From assembly GCA_011174825.1 (NCBI GenBank), contig DUEZ01000059.1, forward strand, positions 1-39,885: a DNA stretch of 39,885 bases. The letters are read 5' to 3'. This stretch comes from Anaerolineae bacterium. GTDB lineage: Bacteria > Chloroflexota > Anaerolineae > Anaerolineales > E44-bin32. Positions 32,440-39,885 of the stretch are shown piece after piece. The notes beneath the pieces were generated by a model that worked only from the letters and a program-made list of their open reading frames with translations, did no database searches and was not told the DNA's origin. Position 1 is the first letter of the stretch; each line of letters opens with the position of its first letter. A program made the translations under genes and the position numbers.

Positions 32440-34131
32440 TTATCCGCGCCCTCCTCTCCACAGTACCCACCCCATCAGGAGTAGAGCCATACCAAGTCCG
32501 ACGGCGCCTAACGACCTCTCACCGCTGATATAAAGCACGCTCCCGACCAACGCTAACGCAGCGAAAAAAATCGCACCAACTACACGATCGACTGATCGTG
32601 TCAGAGTCTTCAATTGCCGCTCGAGGTCAGGCGTGACCTTCATGGTAACCAGGATCTCCCCACGCTCGATCTTCGCCAGTGTTGTATCCAACCGGGTCGG
32701 CAACGTCGATAGCGCCCTGGCTTGCTCGATCAAGATTCCAAAGATCTCTTTGAGCCAATCGCCACCTTCCTCGGACAACAACTCTTCGGCGAAAGGCTGA
32801 AGACCTTCGAAAAGGTTGAACTCGGGGTCAAGGCCCGTACACATCCCGGCTAGGATCGCCACACAGCGACCGAGGAAGATCATATCTTCCGGCACCTGAA
32901 AGGGCATTTCATACATCACGTCCCTGAACTCTTTCGCGAACTGGCGCATCTCTTGAGGGTGAGTGCGAATCAGTTCTCGCATGCTCTTCCCCCACAAGCG
33001 ATCAACCAACGCCGCCTCCGCTTGTCGGATGCGTTCAATGTCAGCTCCTGGCAATAGAAAACCCAACCTCTGATAGGACTGCATCAGCCGATCCATGTCG
33101 CGCGTGCCTACCGCAATGACAAGATCCCTCATCCCCTGTTTCATTTCGGGGGTAATTTGACCGACCATCCCAAAATCGACGAACACCAACCTCCACCCAT
33201 CAGGCTCGAGAGGTTCGACGAACAGATTGCCGGGATGCGGATCTGCATGGAAAAAACCCACGACGAAGATCTGCCACAGGTAGGTGCGGAACAAGCGCTC
33301 CGCTACCTCAGCCAGGTCAACGCCCAGCGCCTCTACGGCTGCGTAATCCGTGATCTTGGTGAAGTACACGTCCTCAAGGGTCAAAACCCTGACGGTTGTG
33401 TAATCCCCATGAACTTCTGGGATACGCACCTGGGGGTCATCACGGAACATCTCCCCGAAACGTCGCGCGTTTTCGGCTTCTGCCAGATAATCGACCTCCT
33501 CCCACAACGTGCGGCTGAACTCGGTCATCAGGGCGTCTAGATTGGCGCGCCGCGTGATCGGTGGATAACGCTTGAGCCAACCGATAACCCTGGTCAGGGC
33601 TGCGAGATCGACTTGGATCAGGTCATGAATATCCGGACGCTGAATCTTGACCACGACTGATTCCCCACTGGGGAGCGTGGCGCGGTGGACCTGCCCTAAT
33701 GAAGCTGACGCCAGAGGGTGGGGATCAAAATCCGCGAAACGTTCTTCAAGGGAGACCCCGAATTCCTCCTCCACCATCTTCCGCATGGCCTCAAAGGACT
33801 CAGGATCGACCTCATCCTGCAAACCTGCCAACTCGGAGGTTATGGTTTCAGGGAGGATGTCCAATCGAGCGGAAAGGAACTGCCCGACTTTGATCCACAC
33901 CCCGCCCAAACGGGTAGCCAAGGCGCGGAAACGTATCGCCGCATTGCGATAGCGTCTCGCTGCTGTCCGGCGCGACAGCCTCCGTAGACCGATCCGCCTC
34001 AGAATCACGTCCCAAAACAGTGCACTGATCACAACGGTCGCAAAAAAACGCGTGACCCGAGCGTATCGGGCGCGTAGATATCGAGGCGGTTTCATCGTCG
34101 ATGTTGGAGAGTTGAGGTTCCGGGATTGCAT
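32440..34131 (-). CDS. ABC1/UbiB (AarF) family atypical kinase
   Basis: About 563 residues if started at the ATG at 34131; the frame is open to an ATG at 34218, which would overlap the ATPase gene by 40 bp, and ATG 34095 is a third option. None has a strong ribosome binding site. Landmarks of the family: KxGQ as IKVGQFLSARLDILP, the Ala/Ser-rich nucleotide loop ASASLGQVHRA, VVKIQRP with the Lys, EVDYLAEAENA, FHADPHPGNLF and FVDFGMVG. Two C-terminal membrane helices follow. Members support quinone and isoprenoid lipid metabolism; the direct substrate is not known. It follows the P-type ATPase gene and is probably cotranscribed. Confidence 0.9.
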   Translation of the reverse strand: MQSRNLNSPTSTMKPPRYLRARYARVTRFFATVVISALFWDVILRRIGLRRLSRRTAARRYRNAAIRFRALATRLGGVWIKVGQFLSARLDILPETITSELAGLQDEVDPESFEAMRKMVEEEFGVSLEERFADFDPHPLASASLGQVHRATLPSGESVVVKIQRPDIHDLIQVDLAALTRVIGWLKRYPPITRRANLDALMTEFSRTLWEEVDYLAEAENARRFGEMFRDDPQVRIPEVHGDYTTVRVLTLEDVYFTKITDYAAVEALGVDLAEVAERLFRTYLWQIFVVGFFHADPHPGNLFVEPLEPDGWRLVFVDFGMVGQITPEMKQGMRDLVIAVGTRDMDRLMQSYQRLGFLLPGADIERIRQAEAALVDRLWGKSMRELIRTHPQEMRQFAKEFRDVMYEMPFQVPEDMIFLGRCVAILAGMCTGLDPEFNLFEGLQPFAEELLSEEGGDWLKEIFGILIEQARALSTLPTRLDTTLAKIERGEILVTMKVTPDLERQLKTLTRSVDRVVGAIFFAALALVGSVLYISGERSLGAVGLGMALLLMGWVLWRGGRG

Positions 34132-34178
34132 CCGATTATCCGGTGCGAAAGTTTCTTTCACTTGATCATACCGCTTTG

Positions 34179-36998
34179 CTAAGCAGCTGTTTGAGGTTGC
34201 AAACGACCAATCGCCCATTTGCTCGCTTCAGCCACTGCGGCCGGTATCACCAGGAGCGGGAGGAGAATCTCCCAGTGCGATAGCGTGAGCGGAACCGTAT
34301 TGAACACCAATTGCAGGAAGGGCACATAAATCACAAGCAGCAGCAACACAAGCGAGGAAACCACGGCGTAAAACATCCATACGTTGCTGAAGACCCCAAT
34401 TCGAAACAATGGATAGTGATCTGAACGGGCGGTGAAGGCTCTCAGCAGTTCCGAGAACGACAAGGTAACGAAGGCCATCGTTCCGGCCAGCGGACTTTGC
34501 CCCTGATCTACGCTGAAACCGATCCAGTAGGCCACCAAGGTGACGGTGGCGATGGCTACCGTCTGGATCCCAATACCGATCCACATCTCACGGTTGATGA
34601 TCGACTCGCCTGGTGGACGTGGTTTACGCATCATCGTGTCGGGATCGCCTTTTTCCATACCCAGCGCTAAGGCAGGGGCGCCGTCGGTGATCAGATTAAG
34701 CCACAGCAGTTGGATGGCCGTTAGAGGTGAGGGCAAACCTGCCAAGATGGCGATGAAGATCACCGCGATCTCCGCCAAGTTGCACGAGAGCAAATAGAAC
34801 ACGAATTTGCGGATGTTGGAATAGATTACGCGTCCCTGCTCAACCGCAGCGACGATGCTAGCGTAATTGTCGTCGGTGAGCACCATATCGGCGGTCTCTT
34901 TGGCCACATCCGTACCGGTGATGCCCATGGCCACACCGATATCGGCTCGTTTAAGAGCCGGAGCGTCGTTCACGCCATCACCCGTCATGGCGACGATTTG
35001 ATGATTGTGTTTCAGAGCATCTACGATACGTACTTTGTGTTCCGGCGAAACCCGGGCGTAAACGTCCGTATGCATGACCTCGCGTTGTAACGTTTGGTCA
35101 TCCATCTGCTCCATCCCGACGCCGGTGATCACTTGGTGATCCGGCTCAAAGAGATCAATCTCCTCGCCGATGGCGCGTGCGGTGTCAGGGTAGTCGCCGG
35201 TGATCATCAACGTACGTATGCCGGCGCGACGAGCCTTCTCAATGGCTGGCCTCACTTGAGCGCGCGGTGGATCGATCATCCCAAGCAAGCCGACAAAGGT
35301 GAAATCTTGTTCGACCTCCTCGGGTGTGGTGTCTTCGGACACCTGACGCTCCACTCTGAAGGCAACAGCTAACACGCGTAATGCCTGCTGTGCCATGGCC
35401 GCGTTGGCTGCTAGGACGTTGCTTTTTAGTTCATCGGTAAGGGGGGCTGGTCGGTCGTCCATCTGCTGGTAACTGGTGCACAAATCAAGGATCACATCCG
35501 GCGCGCCTTTGATGGCTGCCACCTCCCATTCACGCAGCTTGGTGTCATAGAAAGGGCTGGCGTCTTCCGGCTCGGGCGACTTGATTTTATGGACGGTCGT
35601 CATCCGTTTGCGATCAGAATCAAAGGGGATTTCGTCGATGCGAGGGTAAGCCCGTTCCAGGACATCTTGGTCTGCACCGGCCTTGGCCGCAACGACGATC
35701 AATGCTGCTTCCGTAGGATCTCCCACAACCCGTAGCCTTTCGTTGCCGTCCCCCTCATCCCCGACCTCGAACTCCGCATCATTGGCCAGCGCGGCCACCC
35801 AAAGCGCAGTGGTCGAGGCGGGATAGTCTTTTAGATCGACCGTCTTGCCATCGATTCGAAACTCACCGATCGGTTCGTATCCGCTGCCCGTAACCTCAAA
35901 GGCAACACCGTCGACCCACAGTTGAGTGACCGTCATTTGATTCTGGGTGAGGGTACCGGTTTTATCGGAACAAATCACCGTCGTCGATCCAAGGGTCTCG
36001 ACGGAGGATAACCTTCGAATGAGCGCGTGACGCTGAATCATCTCGCGCATGCCGTACGCCAGGGTGATGGTCACAACCGCTGGTAATCCCTCGGGGACCG
36101 CCGCTACCGCAAGGCTCACGGCTACCAAAAACATATCTAACGGGTCCACACCTCGAACCCAACCGAGGAGAAAGACGATGCCGCAGATACCCAGCGCTGC
36201 CCACCCAAGGAACTTGCCTAGCTGATCCAACCGGCGCTGGAGGGGTGTGGGCTCCTCATGAACAGATTGCAACATGGCAGCGATCATGCCGATCTGGGTG
36301 TTCATCCCCGTGCTGACGACGATGCCCTTGCCGCGGCCGTAGGAAACCAGCGTTCCGCTGAAGGCGGTATTACGACGGTCGCCCAACGTTTCATCCATCG
36401 TGAGGACAACACGGGCGTCCTTCACGACTGGGACTGACTCACCCGTCAAGGCGGCCTCTTCAATCTTTAGATTTACGGTCTCTAGCAGTCGCAGATCCGC
36501 TGGGATGTAGTTTCCTACCTCGAGCAAGACCACGTCCCCGGGGACCAATTCGCGCGCCGGAACCGTCTGGCGGTGTGCGTTGCGAATCACATGGGCTTCC
36601 GGCGCAGCCAGTCGTCTCAAGGCAGCCAGAGCCTCTTCGGCACGACGCTCCTGGATAACCCCAAGAATGGCATTGAGCAGCACGATCGCGAAAATCGCAG
36701 CGGCCTCAACATAGTCCCCCAACAGGGCAGAGATGATCGAGGCCACGATTAAAACAATCACAATGAAGTTGTTGAACTGCTCAAGGAGCATCCCCCAAAT
36801 GGTGGGTCGCGGTGGCTCATCCAGTTCGTTCGGGCCACACTCATCAAAACGACGGGCGACCTCCTCGGAGGTAAGCCCGTTCGTAGGTGAGGTCTTAAGT
36901 GCACGGATGACCTTGGAGGCCTCCAGCGCGTGCCAGATCACACCCCCATTGACAACGTCCTGACCGCCAGCGGTGGTGGACGGTAATTTCTCACTCAT
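34179..36998 (-). CDS. P-type cation-transporting ATPase, Ca2+-like (P2)
   Basis: 939 residues. Pumps cations across the membrane using ATP via a phospho-Asp. N-terminal cation-ATPase domain (residues about 20-85), TGES 185-188, ion-site PEGLP 302-306, phosphorylation D345 in SDKTGTLT, KGAPD in the nucleotide domain, MITGD, and GDGVNDAPALKRADIG. After it are NLITDGAPALALGMEK (ion ligands of helix 6) and a final four-helix region. These fit bacterial SERCA/PMCA-like pumps; Ca2+ is likely but Mn2+ or Na+ cannot be excluded. The ATG lacks a clear Shine-Dalgarno sequence. Confidence 0.93.
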   Translation of the reverse strand: MSEKLPSTTAGGQDVVNGGVIWHALEASKVIRALKTSPTNGLTSEEVARRFDECGPNELDEPPRPTIWGMLLEQFNNFIVIVLIVASIISALLGDYVEAAAIFAIVLLNAILGVIQERRAEEALAALRRLAAPEAHVIRNAHRQTVPARELVPGDVVLLEVGNYIPADLRLLETVNLKIEEAALTGESVPVVKDARVVLTMDETLGDRRNTAFSGTLVSYGRGKGIVVSTGMNTQIGMIAAMLQSVHEEPTPLQRRLDQLGKFLGWAALGICGIVFLLGWVRGVDPLDMFLVAVSLAVAAVPEGLPAVVTITLAYGMREMIQRHALIRRLSSVETLGSTTVICSDKTGTLTQNQMTVTQLWVDGVAFEVTGSGYEPIGEFRIDGKTVDLKDYPASTTALWVAALANDAEFEVGDEGDGNERLRVVGDPTEAALIVVAAKAGADQDVLERAYPRIDEIPFDSDRKRMTTVHKIKSPEPEDASPFYDTKLREWEVAAIKGAPDVILDLCTSYQQMDDRPAPLTDELKSNVLAANAAMAQQALRVLAVAFRVERQVSEDTTPEEVEQDFTFVGLLGMIDPPRAQVRPAIEKARRAGIRTLMITGDYPDTARAIGEEIDLFEPDHQVITGVGMEQMDDQTLQREVMHTDVYARVSPEHKVRIVDALKHNHQIVAMTGDGVNDAPALKRADIGVAMGITGTDVAKETADMVLTDDNYASIVAAVEQGRVIYSNIRKFVFYLLSCNLAEIAVIFIAILAGLPSPLTAIQLLWLNLITDGAPALALGMEKGDPDTMMRKPRPPGESIINREMWIGIGIQTVAIATVTLVAYWIGFSVDQGQSPLAGTMAFVTLSFSELLRAFTARSDHYPLFRIGVFSNVWMFYAVVSSLVLLLLVIYVPFLQLVFNTVPLTLSHWEILLPLLVIPAAVAEASKWAIGRLQPQTAA

Positions 36999-37195
36999 AA
37001 ATTAGAAACGTAACTCCAAATCTAAATGTCTGGGTCCTTCAACCACAGCGAGAGGATTATAGCACGCAGGGCCGCGAACCTATCTGACAACTACTTCCCA
37101 AGTGTCGGACATGTTGATCGAAGGAACGAATGTATCTCATTGTCTCGATCTGGCGTACCTGATGGGGAAACGTCGAGATTCGAGTGTAATACGAA

Positions 37196-37240
37196 AACGT
37201 GCGCCGCACCCTGTTCATGAAACACGGTGCGGCGCACGTT
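37196..37240 (-). terminator. Rho-independent terminator of the sugar ABC operon
   Basis: Perfect 15-bp stem AACGTGCGCCGCACC (37196-37210) and GGTGCGGCGCACGTT (37226-37240), 15-nt loop. On the minus strand the stem ends in TTTTCG, 18 bp after the MalG-like gene. Confidence 0.8.
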
Positions 37241-37258
37241 CTGCAAAACACAATATGA

Positions 37259-38485
37259 TCAGCCTTTTACTGAACCTGCCAACAATCCACGCACAAAGTA
37301 ACGCTGCAAACCGAAGAAGACCAACATTGGGATGAGAAACGAGAGAAACGCAGCGCCGGTGAGGATATGCCAATTGCCTCCACGAGGGTCGATCAAGTTC
37401 GTGATCTGAACTGTGAGGACTGGGTTCGTTGAAAGGAAGATCTTAGCCACCAGGAAGTCGTTCCAGATCCACAAGAATTGAAAGATACCGAGCGAGGCGA
37501 TGGCTGGAACAGAAAGCGGCATGGCTAATTTCCAAAATGCGGTCCAATGGCTGGCCCCATCGATGTAGACCGACTCGAAGATCTCCCTCGGCAATCCGCC
37601 GAGAAAGTTACGCATCAAATAAATCGCGTAGGGTAGGCCGAAGCCGGTGTGAAAGAGCCAGATCCCAACGAAGGTGCTTTGAAGCCCGATATCCGAATAA
37701 AGACGGGCAATGGGAACGAGCGCCATCTGCAGTGGGATGACCTGTAGCCCAACCAGGATGGCAAAGATCCACATCCGTCCAGGGAAGTCCATCCAGGCAA
37801 AAGCATAAGCAGCAAATGCAGCGAAGAGGATCGGGAGTAGTGCTGAAGGGATTGACACGACAAGTGTATTCCAGAAAGCACTACCCATGCCCTCGGGATT
37901 GAGCAGATCGCTGGCGCTACAATCAAACTTTGTCAGCGTGCTCTCTACCTCCTGCTCGCAGTCGGTGAGATAATCCTGGGTTCCCTTATAGCCGACCAGC
38001 GCGTCGGCATAATTCCGTACCCCGAGTTTCCCGACCTCGGCTTTTTCGCCTCCGGCCAAAGTGTCCATATAGACGAGGATCGGCGCCAATTCTTCTAAAG
38101 CGGCGTTGGGGTCTTCCGGTAACACAGGATCCTCTAGGTGAGGTTTACCTTCAATCTCACGCCGTAACACGGCTAAGAGACGATTTGAGCGAGGGTAATT
38201 AGCCACAAGTTCGGGATCTGATAGATTGGCTTCTGGAAGGAGATCTCCTGATTCTCCGTGGCAAGAGGCGCAATAGGTGGTGTATTCCGCTTGTCCCTCA
38301 ATCTCCGCTTTGCCGAATGGGTTGATCACGGTCCACCAACCTGTGGTGCGTACTGCCTCGCGCGATCGGAAGGAGGTCACGAAGATGCCAAGTGTGGGGA
38401 TGATCCACATCAGGCACAGGATGACAACGGCCAGATTTACGGGCAATCGATTGAAGAAGCGATTCAAACGAGCTAAGGGCTTCAT
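37259..38485 (-). CDS. MalG/UgpE-like sugar ABC permease with an inserted c-type cytochrome domain
   Basis: 408 residues, against about 280 usual. Helix 1 (14-37) and SFRSREAVRTTGWW are typical MalG, then residues about 61-145 form an insert with CASCH (72-76), the covalent c-heme motif, and a closing helix LEELAPILVYMDTL like the last helix of class I cytochromes c. The usual MPxF axial Met is not visible; H116 (GKPHLEDP) may be the sixth ligand. MalG sequence resumes at YADAL, with GMGSAFWNTLVVSIPSALLPIL, the EAA loop EIFESVYIDGASHWTAFWKLAMPLSVPAI, and the C-terminal GLLAGSVKG. By the positive-inside rule (MKPLARLNRFFNR) the insert is extracytoplasmic, where c-heme is attached. It overlaps the MalF-like gene by 4 bp. 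Confidence 0.93.
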   Translation of the reverse strand: MKPLARLNRFFNRLPVNLAVVILCLMWIIPTLGIFVTSFRSREAVRTTGWWTVINPFGKAEIEGQAEYTTYCASCHGESGDLLPEANLSDPELVANYPRSNRLLAVLRREIEGKPHLEDPVLPEDPNAALEELAPILVYMDTLAGGEKAEVGKLGVRNYADALVGYKGTQDYLTDCEQEVESTLTKFDCSASDLLNPEGMGSAFWNTLVVSIPSALLPILFAAFAAYAFAWMDFPGRMWIFAILVGLQVIPLQMALVPIARLYSDIGLQSTFVGIWLFHTGFGLPYAIYLMRNFLGGLPREIFESVYIDGASHWTAFWKLAMPLSVPAIASLGIFQFLWIWNDFLVAKIFLSTNPVLTVQITNLIDPRGGNWHILTGAAFLSFLIPMLVFFGLQRYFVRGLLAGSVKG

Positions 38486-39396
38486 CGGATCGCCTCCTGT
38501 TCCCGGAACCGTCGCACGTTAATGATCATGATCGGTATCGTGAGGATCAGAAGCAGCACCGCGATCGCCATGGATCGCCCGGTGTCGGTCACGATCAACT
38601 TGAACATGCGGTTGGCGATCACCTCGGTGCCGAAGTTCCCTCCAGTCATCACAAACACAATGTCAAAAATCTTAAGGATGATAATCACCATCGTCGTTAT
38701 CACGACCGTAACCGTGGGCAAGATCATTGGAAACATAATGCGCCAAAAGACCTGCCACTCCGTGGCCCCATCCACCCGGGCCGCCTCGAGCACTTCCTCC
38801 GGAAGACCCTTCAATGCAGCCGAGAGGATGGTCATACAAAATCCAGCCCATAACCAGATCCCAACCATCATCAGAGCCAGATTGTTGATCCCTGGTTGAC
38901 TGAGCCAGGGTATGGGGTCAATGCCAAAAGCATCCAAGATCGCGTTGAGCACACCAACTTGCTCACCGGTTCCAGTCTCAATGTAATACATGAAACGCCA
39001 GATAACGCCCGCGCCGATAAAGGATATCGCCATCGGCATGAAGATGATGGCTTTGACGAGGGCCTCGTATTTGACCCGATCGGCCAAAACGGCGATCAAC
39101 AAACCCATACCTACTACGGCCGGCACCATGATCAATAACCATAGTGCGTTGTTCTTAAGGGCAGTGGTCATGTCCGGGTGTGTGAGAGCGTAACGATAAT
39201 TCTCAAAATTTCCCCAACACGGTTGCCCCTCGACACAATCAACGCTTGCCGGTTGTTCACCCCTCCGGTCGCGGAAGCTGAGTACCACTGTGTTAATCGT
39301 TGGATAGACGATAAAAACCAGGATCACGATGAGAGCAGGTAGGACATACAGCCAAGGAACCACACGTCCTTGCTGCATAATTTTAGGAGCAGCCAT
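38482..39396 (-). CDS. MalF/UgpA-like sugar ABC transporter permease
   Basis: 304 residues from the ATG at 39396 (AAGGAGG upstream), 57 bp inside the longest frame. Six membrane helices; EAA loop EEVLEAARVDGATEWQVFWRIMFPMILPT; start VPWLYVLPALIVILVFIVYPTINTVVLSF. The first outer loop has a Cys pair (VDCVEGQPCW), possibly a disulphide. Forms the heterodimeric channel with the MalG-like protein. Its ATPase is not in the window (such operons often share an MsmX-type ATPase). Confidence 0.92.
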   Translation of the reverse strand: MAAPKIMQQGRVVPWLYVLPALIVILVFIVYPTINTVVLSFRDRRGEQPASVDCVEGQPCWGNFENYRYALTHPDMTTALKNNALWLLIMVPAVVGMGLLIAVLADRVKYEALVKAIIFMPMAISFIGAGVIWRFMYYIETGTGEQVGVLNAILDAFGIDPIPWLSQPGINNLALMMVGIWLWAGFCMTILSAALKGLPEEVLEAARVDGATEWQVFWRIMFPMILPTVTVVITTMVIIILKIFDIVFVMTGGNFGTEVIANRMFKLIVTDTGRSMAIAVLLLILTIPIMIINVRRFREQEAIR

Positions 39397-39433
39397 GTTA
39401 GCCTCCTTATAAAGATGAACCTGCGAGGGAAAA

Positions 39434-39462
39434 GGTGCTGGGGTGTGCACCACCCCAGCACC
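39434..39462 (-). terminator. Attenuating hairpin between binding protein and permease genes
   Basis: Perfect 12-bp stem GGTGCTGGGGTG (39434-39445) and CACCCCAGCACC (39451-39462), loop of 5. On the minus strand TTTT follows. Placed after the binding-protein stop, it would give more binding protein than permease. Confidence 0.75.
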
Positions 39463-39479
39463 ATATTACCACTGAAGGG

Positions 39480-39885
39480 TTACTGACCCAGTCCTTCAGC
39501 CTGCGCCGCTGCAGCAGCTGCAAGCGCGGTTGCGATGTCGGCACCTTGGATGATATCGACGATCGCCCGCCACTCGGCTTCACCGAAGGGAGCGGGGATC
39601 GTGTCACCCAGATCGGGCGTGAAACCAGCCGCGTTGGCTAGCGCCGCGCCCTTCTTCGCCAAGGCCGCATCGATGTATTTGCCATCCGCCCACTTGTTGG
39701 GTGAGAGGTCAAATCCGGCCTTCGCCCAAGCAGTTGCGCCCTCGGCACTGGTGAGGTAAGCGACCATCGCCTGGGTGGCTGGTGAGTCACCAAAGGCCAT
39801 CAGGAAGTCCGCCCCTCCTTGCATCCCCTGCGCTCCAGGGAAGGCGAAGAAGTCGTAGTCAATCCCGTACTCCAGATCCGGGTAA
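39480..39885 (-). CDS. Extracellular solute-binding protein (sugar type), C-terminal part
   Basis: The frame is open to the window end, so only about 134 C-terminal residues are seen. DFLMAFGDSPATQAMVAYLTSAEGATAWAKAGFDLSPNK is the typical last lobe of family 1 (MalE/UgpB-like) binding proteins, as is the Ala-rich helix at the end. First visible gene of the sugar operon; start and lipobox are outside. The bound sugar cannot be named. Confidence 0.85.
   Translation of the reverse strand, partial: YPDLEYGIDYDFFAFPGAQGMQGGADFLMAFGDSPATQAMVAYLTSAEGATAWAKAGFDLSPNKWADGKYIDAALAKKGAALANAAGFTPDLGDTIPAPFGEAEWRAIVDIIQGADIATALAAAAAAQAEGLGQ

Noticed and set aside
34131..34218. Longer start of the UbiB-like kinase
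   Set aside because: It would add 29 residues that overlap the end of the ATPase gene, with no ribosome binding site and no similarity to the family N-terminus.

Overview
The window looks like chromosomal DNA of an uncultured Chloroflexota bacterium, probably Anaerolineae-like. This is an inference from gene content: lipoproteins with Pro/Thr-rich linkers after the lipobox, an FHA-domain ABC exporter, a DUF1684 protein, MalF/MalG-type sugar permeases and a liv-type ABC operon with its own acyl-CoA ligase. No rRNA or tRNA gene was seen. Genes are on both strands, in short operons separated by intergenic regions rich in palindromic repeats.

Layout. 1-1535 (+): the end of a DUF1684 gene, a PD-(D/E)XK-like protein, and an overlapping HPRT-like phosphoribosyltransferase with a changed PRPP motif. 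1574-2390 (-): a small charged protein behind a near-ideal promoter with a 30-bp operator-like palindrome, then a candidate structured RNA of about 270 nt with its own promoter and terminators. 2814-3113 (+): a small membrane protein. 3450-6130: a FabH-like ketosynthase and an acyl-CoA ligase-like protein, convergent. 6297-6907 (-): a frameshifted REP-associated (RAYT/IS200-like) transposase carrying one of the local palindromes inside it. 7085-14221 (-): operon livG, acyl-CoA ligase, livH, livM, livK, livF. 14828-16105 (-): a ribbon-helix-helix regulator and a membrane-anchored endonuclease/exonuclease/phosphatase protein. 16689-20931 (+): a triple-FHA ABCG-like exporter and a partner lipoprotein. 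21241-24731 (+): ABC ATPase, permease, small membrane protein and winged-helix regulator. 25149-27531 (-): MFS transporter and a membrane protein. 27918-29427 (+): thiolase and a small helical protein. 29578-30861 (-): MgtC/DUF4010 membrane protein. 31097-31921 (+): nitrilase-superfamily amidohydrolase. 32440-36998 (-): P-type cation ATPase and an ABC1/UbiB kinase-like protein. 37259-39885 (-): sugar-type ABC operon (partial binding protein, MalF-like and MalG-like permeases).

How the genes fit together: the liv-type importer with its ligase, the thiolase, FabH and the second ligase suggest uptake, CoA activation and turnover of acyl or aromatic carboxylic acids. The FHA exporter could be gated by Ser/Thr phosphorylation and appears to pair with the lipoprotein through a similar Pro/Glu coiled-coil module.

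Most unusual: (1) the MalG-like permease carries a c-type cytochrome domain with one CASCH heme site in its first extracytoplasmic loop; (2) the orphan structured RNA at 1621-1890, whose predicted start coincides with the first base of a 16-bp end-closing helix; (3) two intergenic regions (24733-25151 and 31919-32226) that are collinear copies, in opposite orientation, of one composite of several palindrome families starting at a stop codon.
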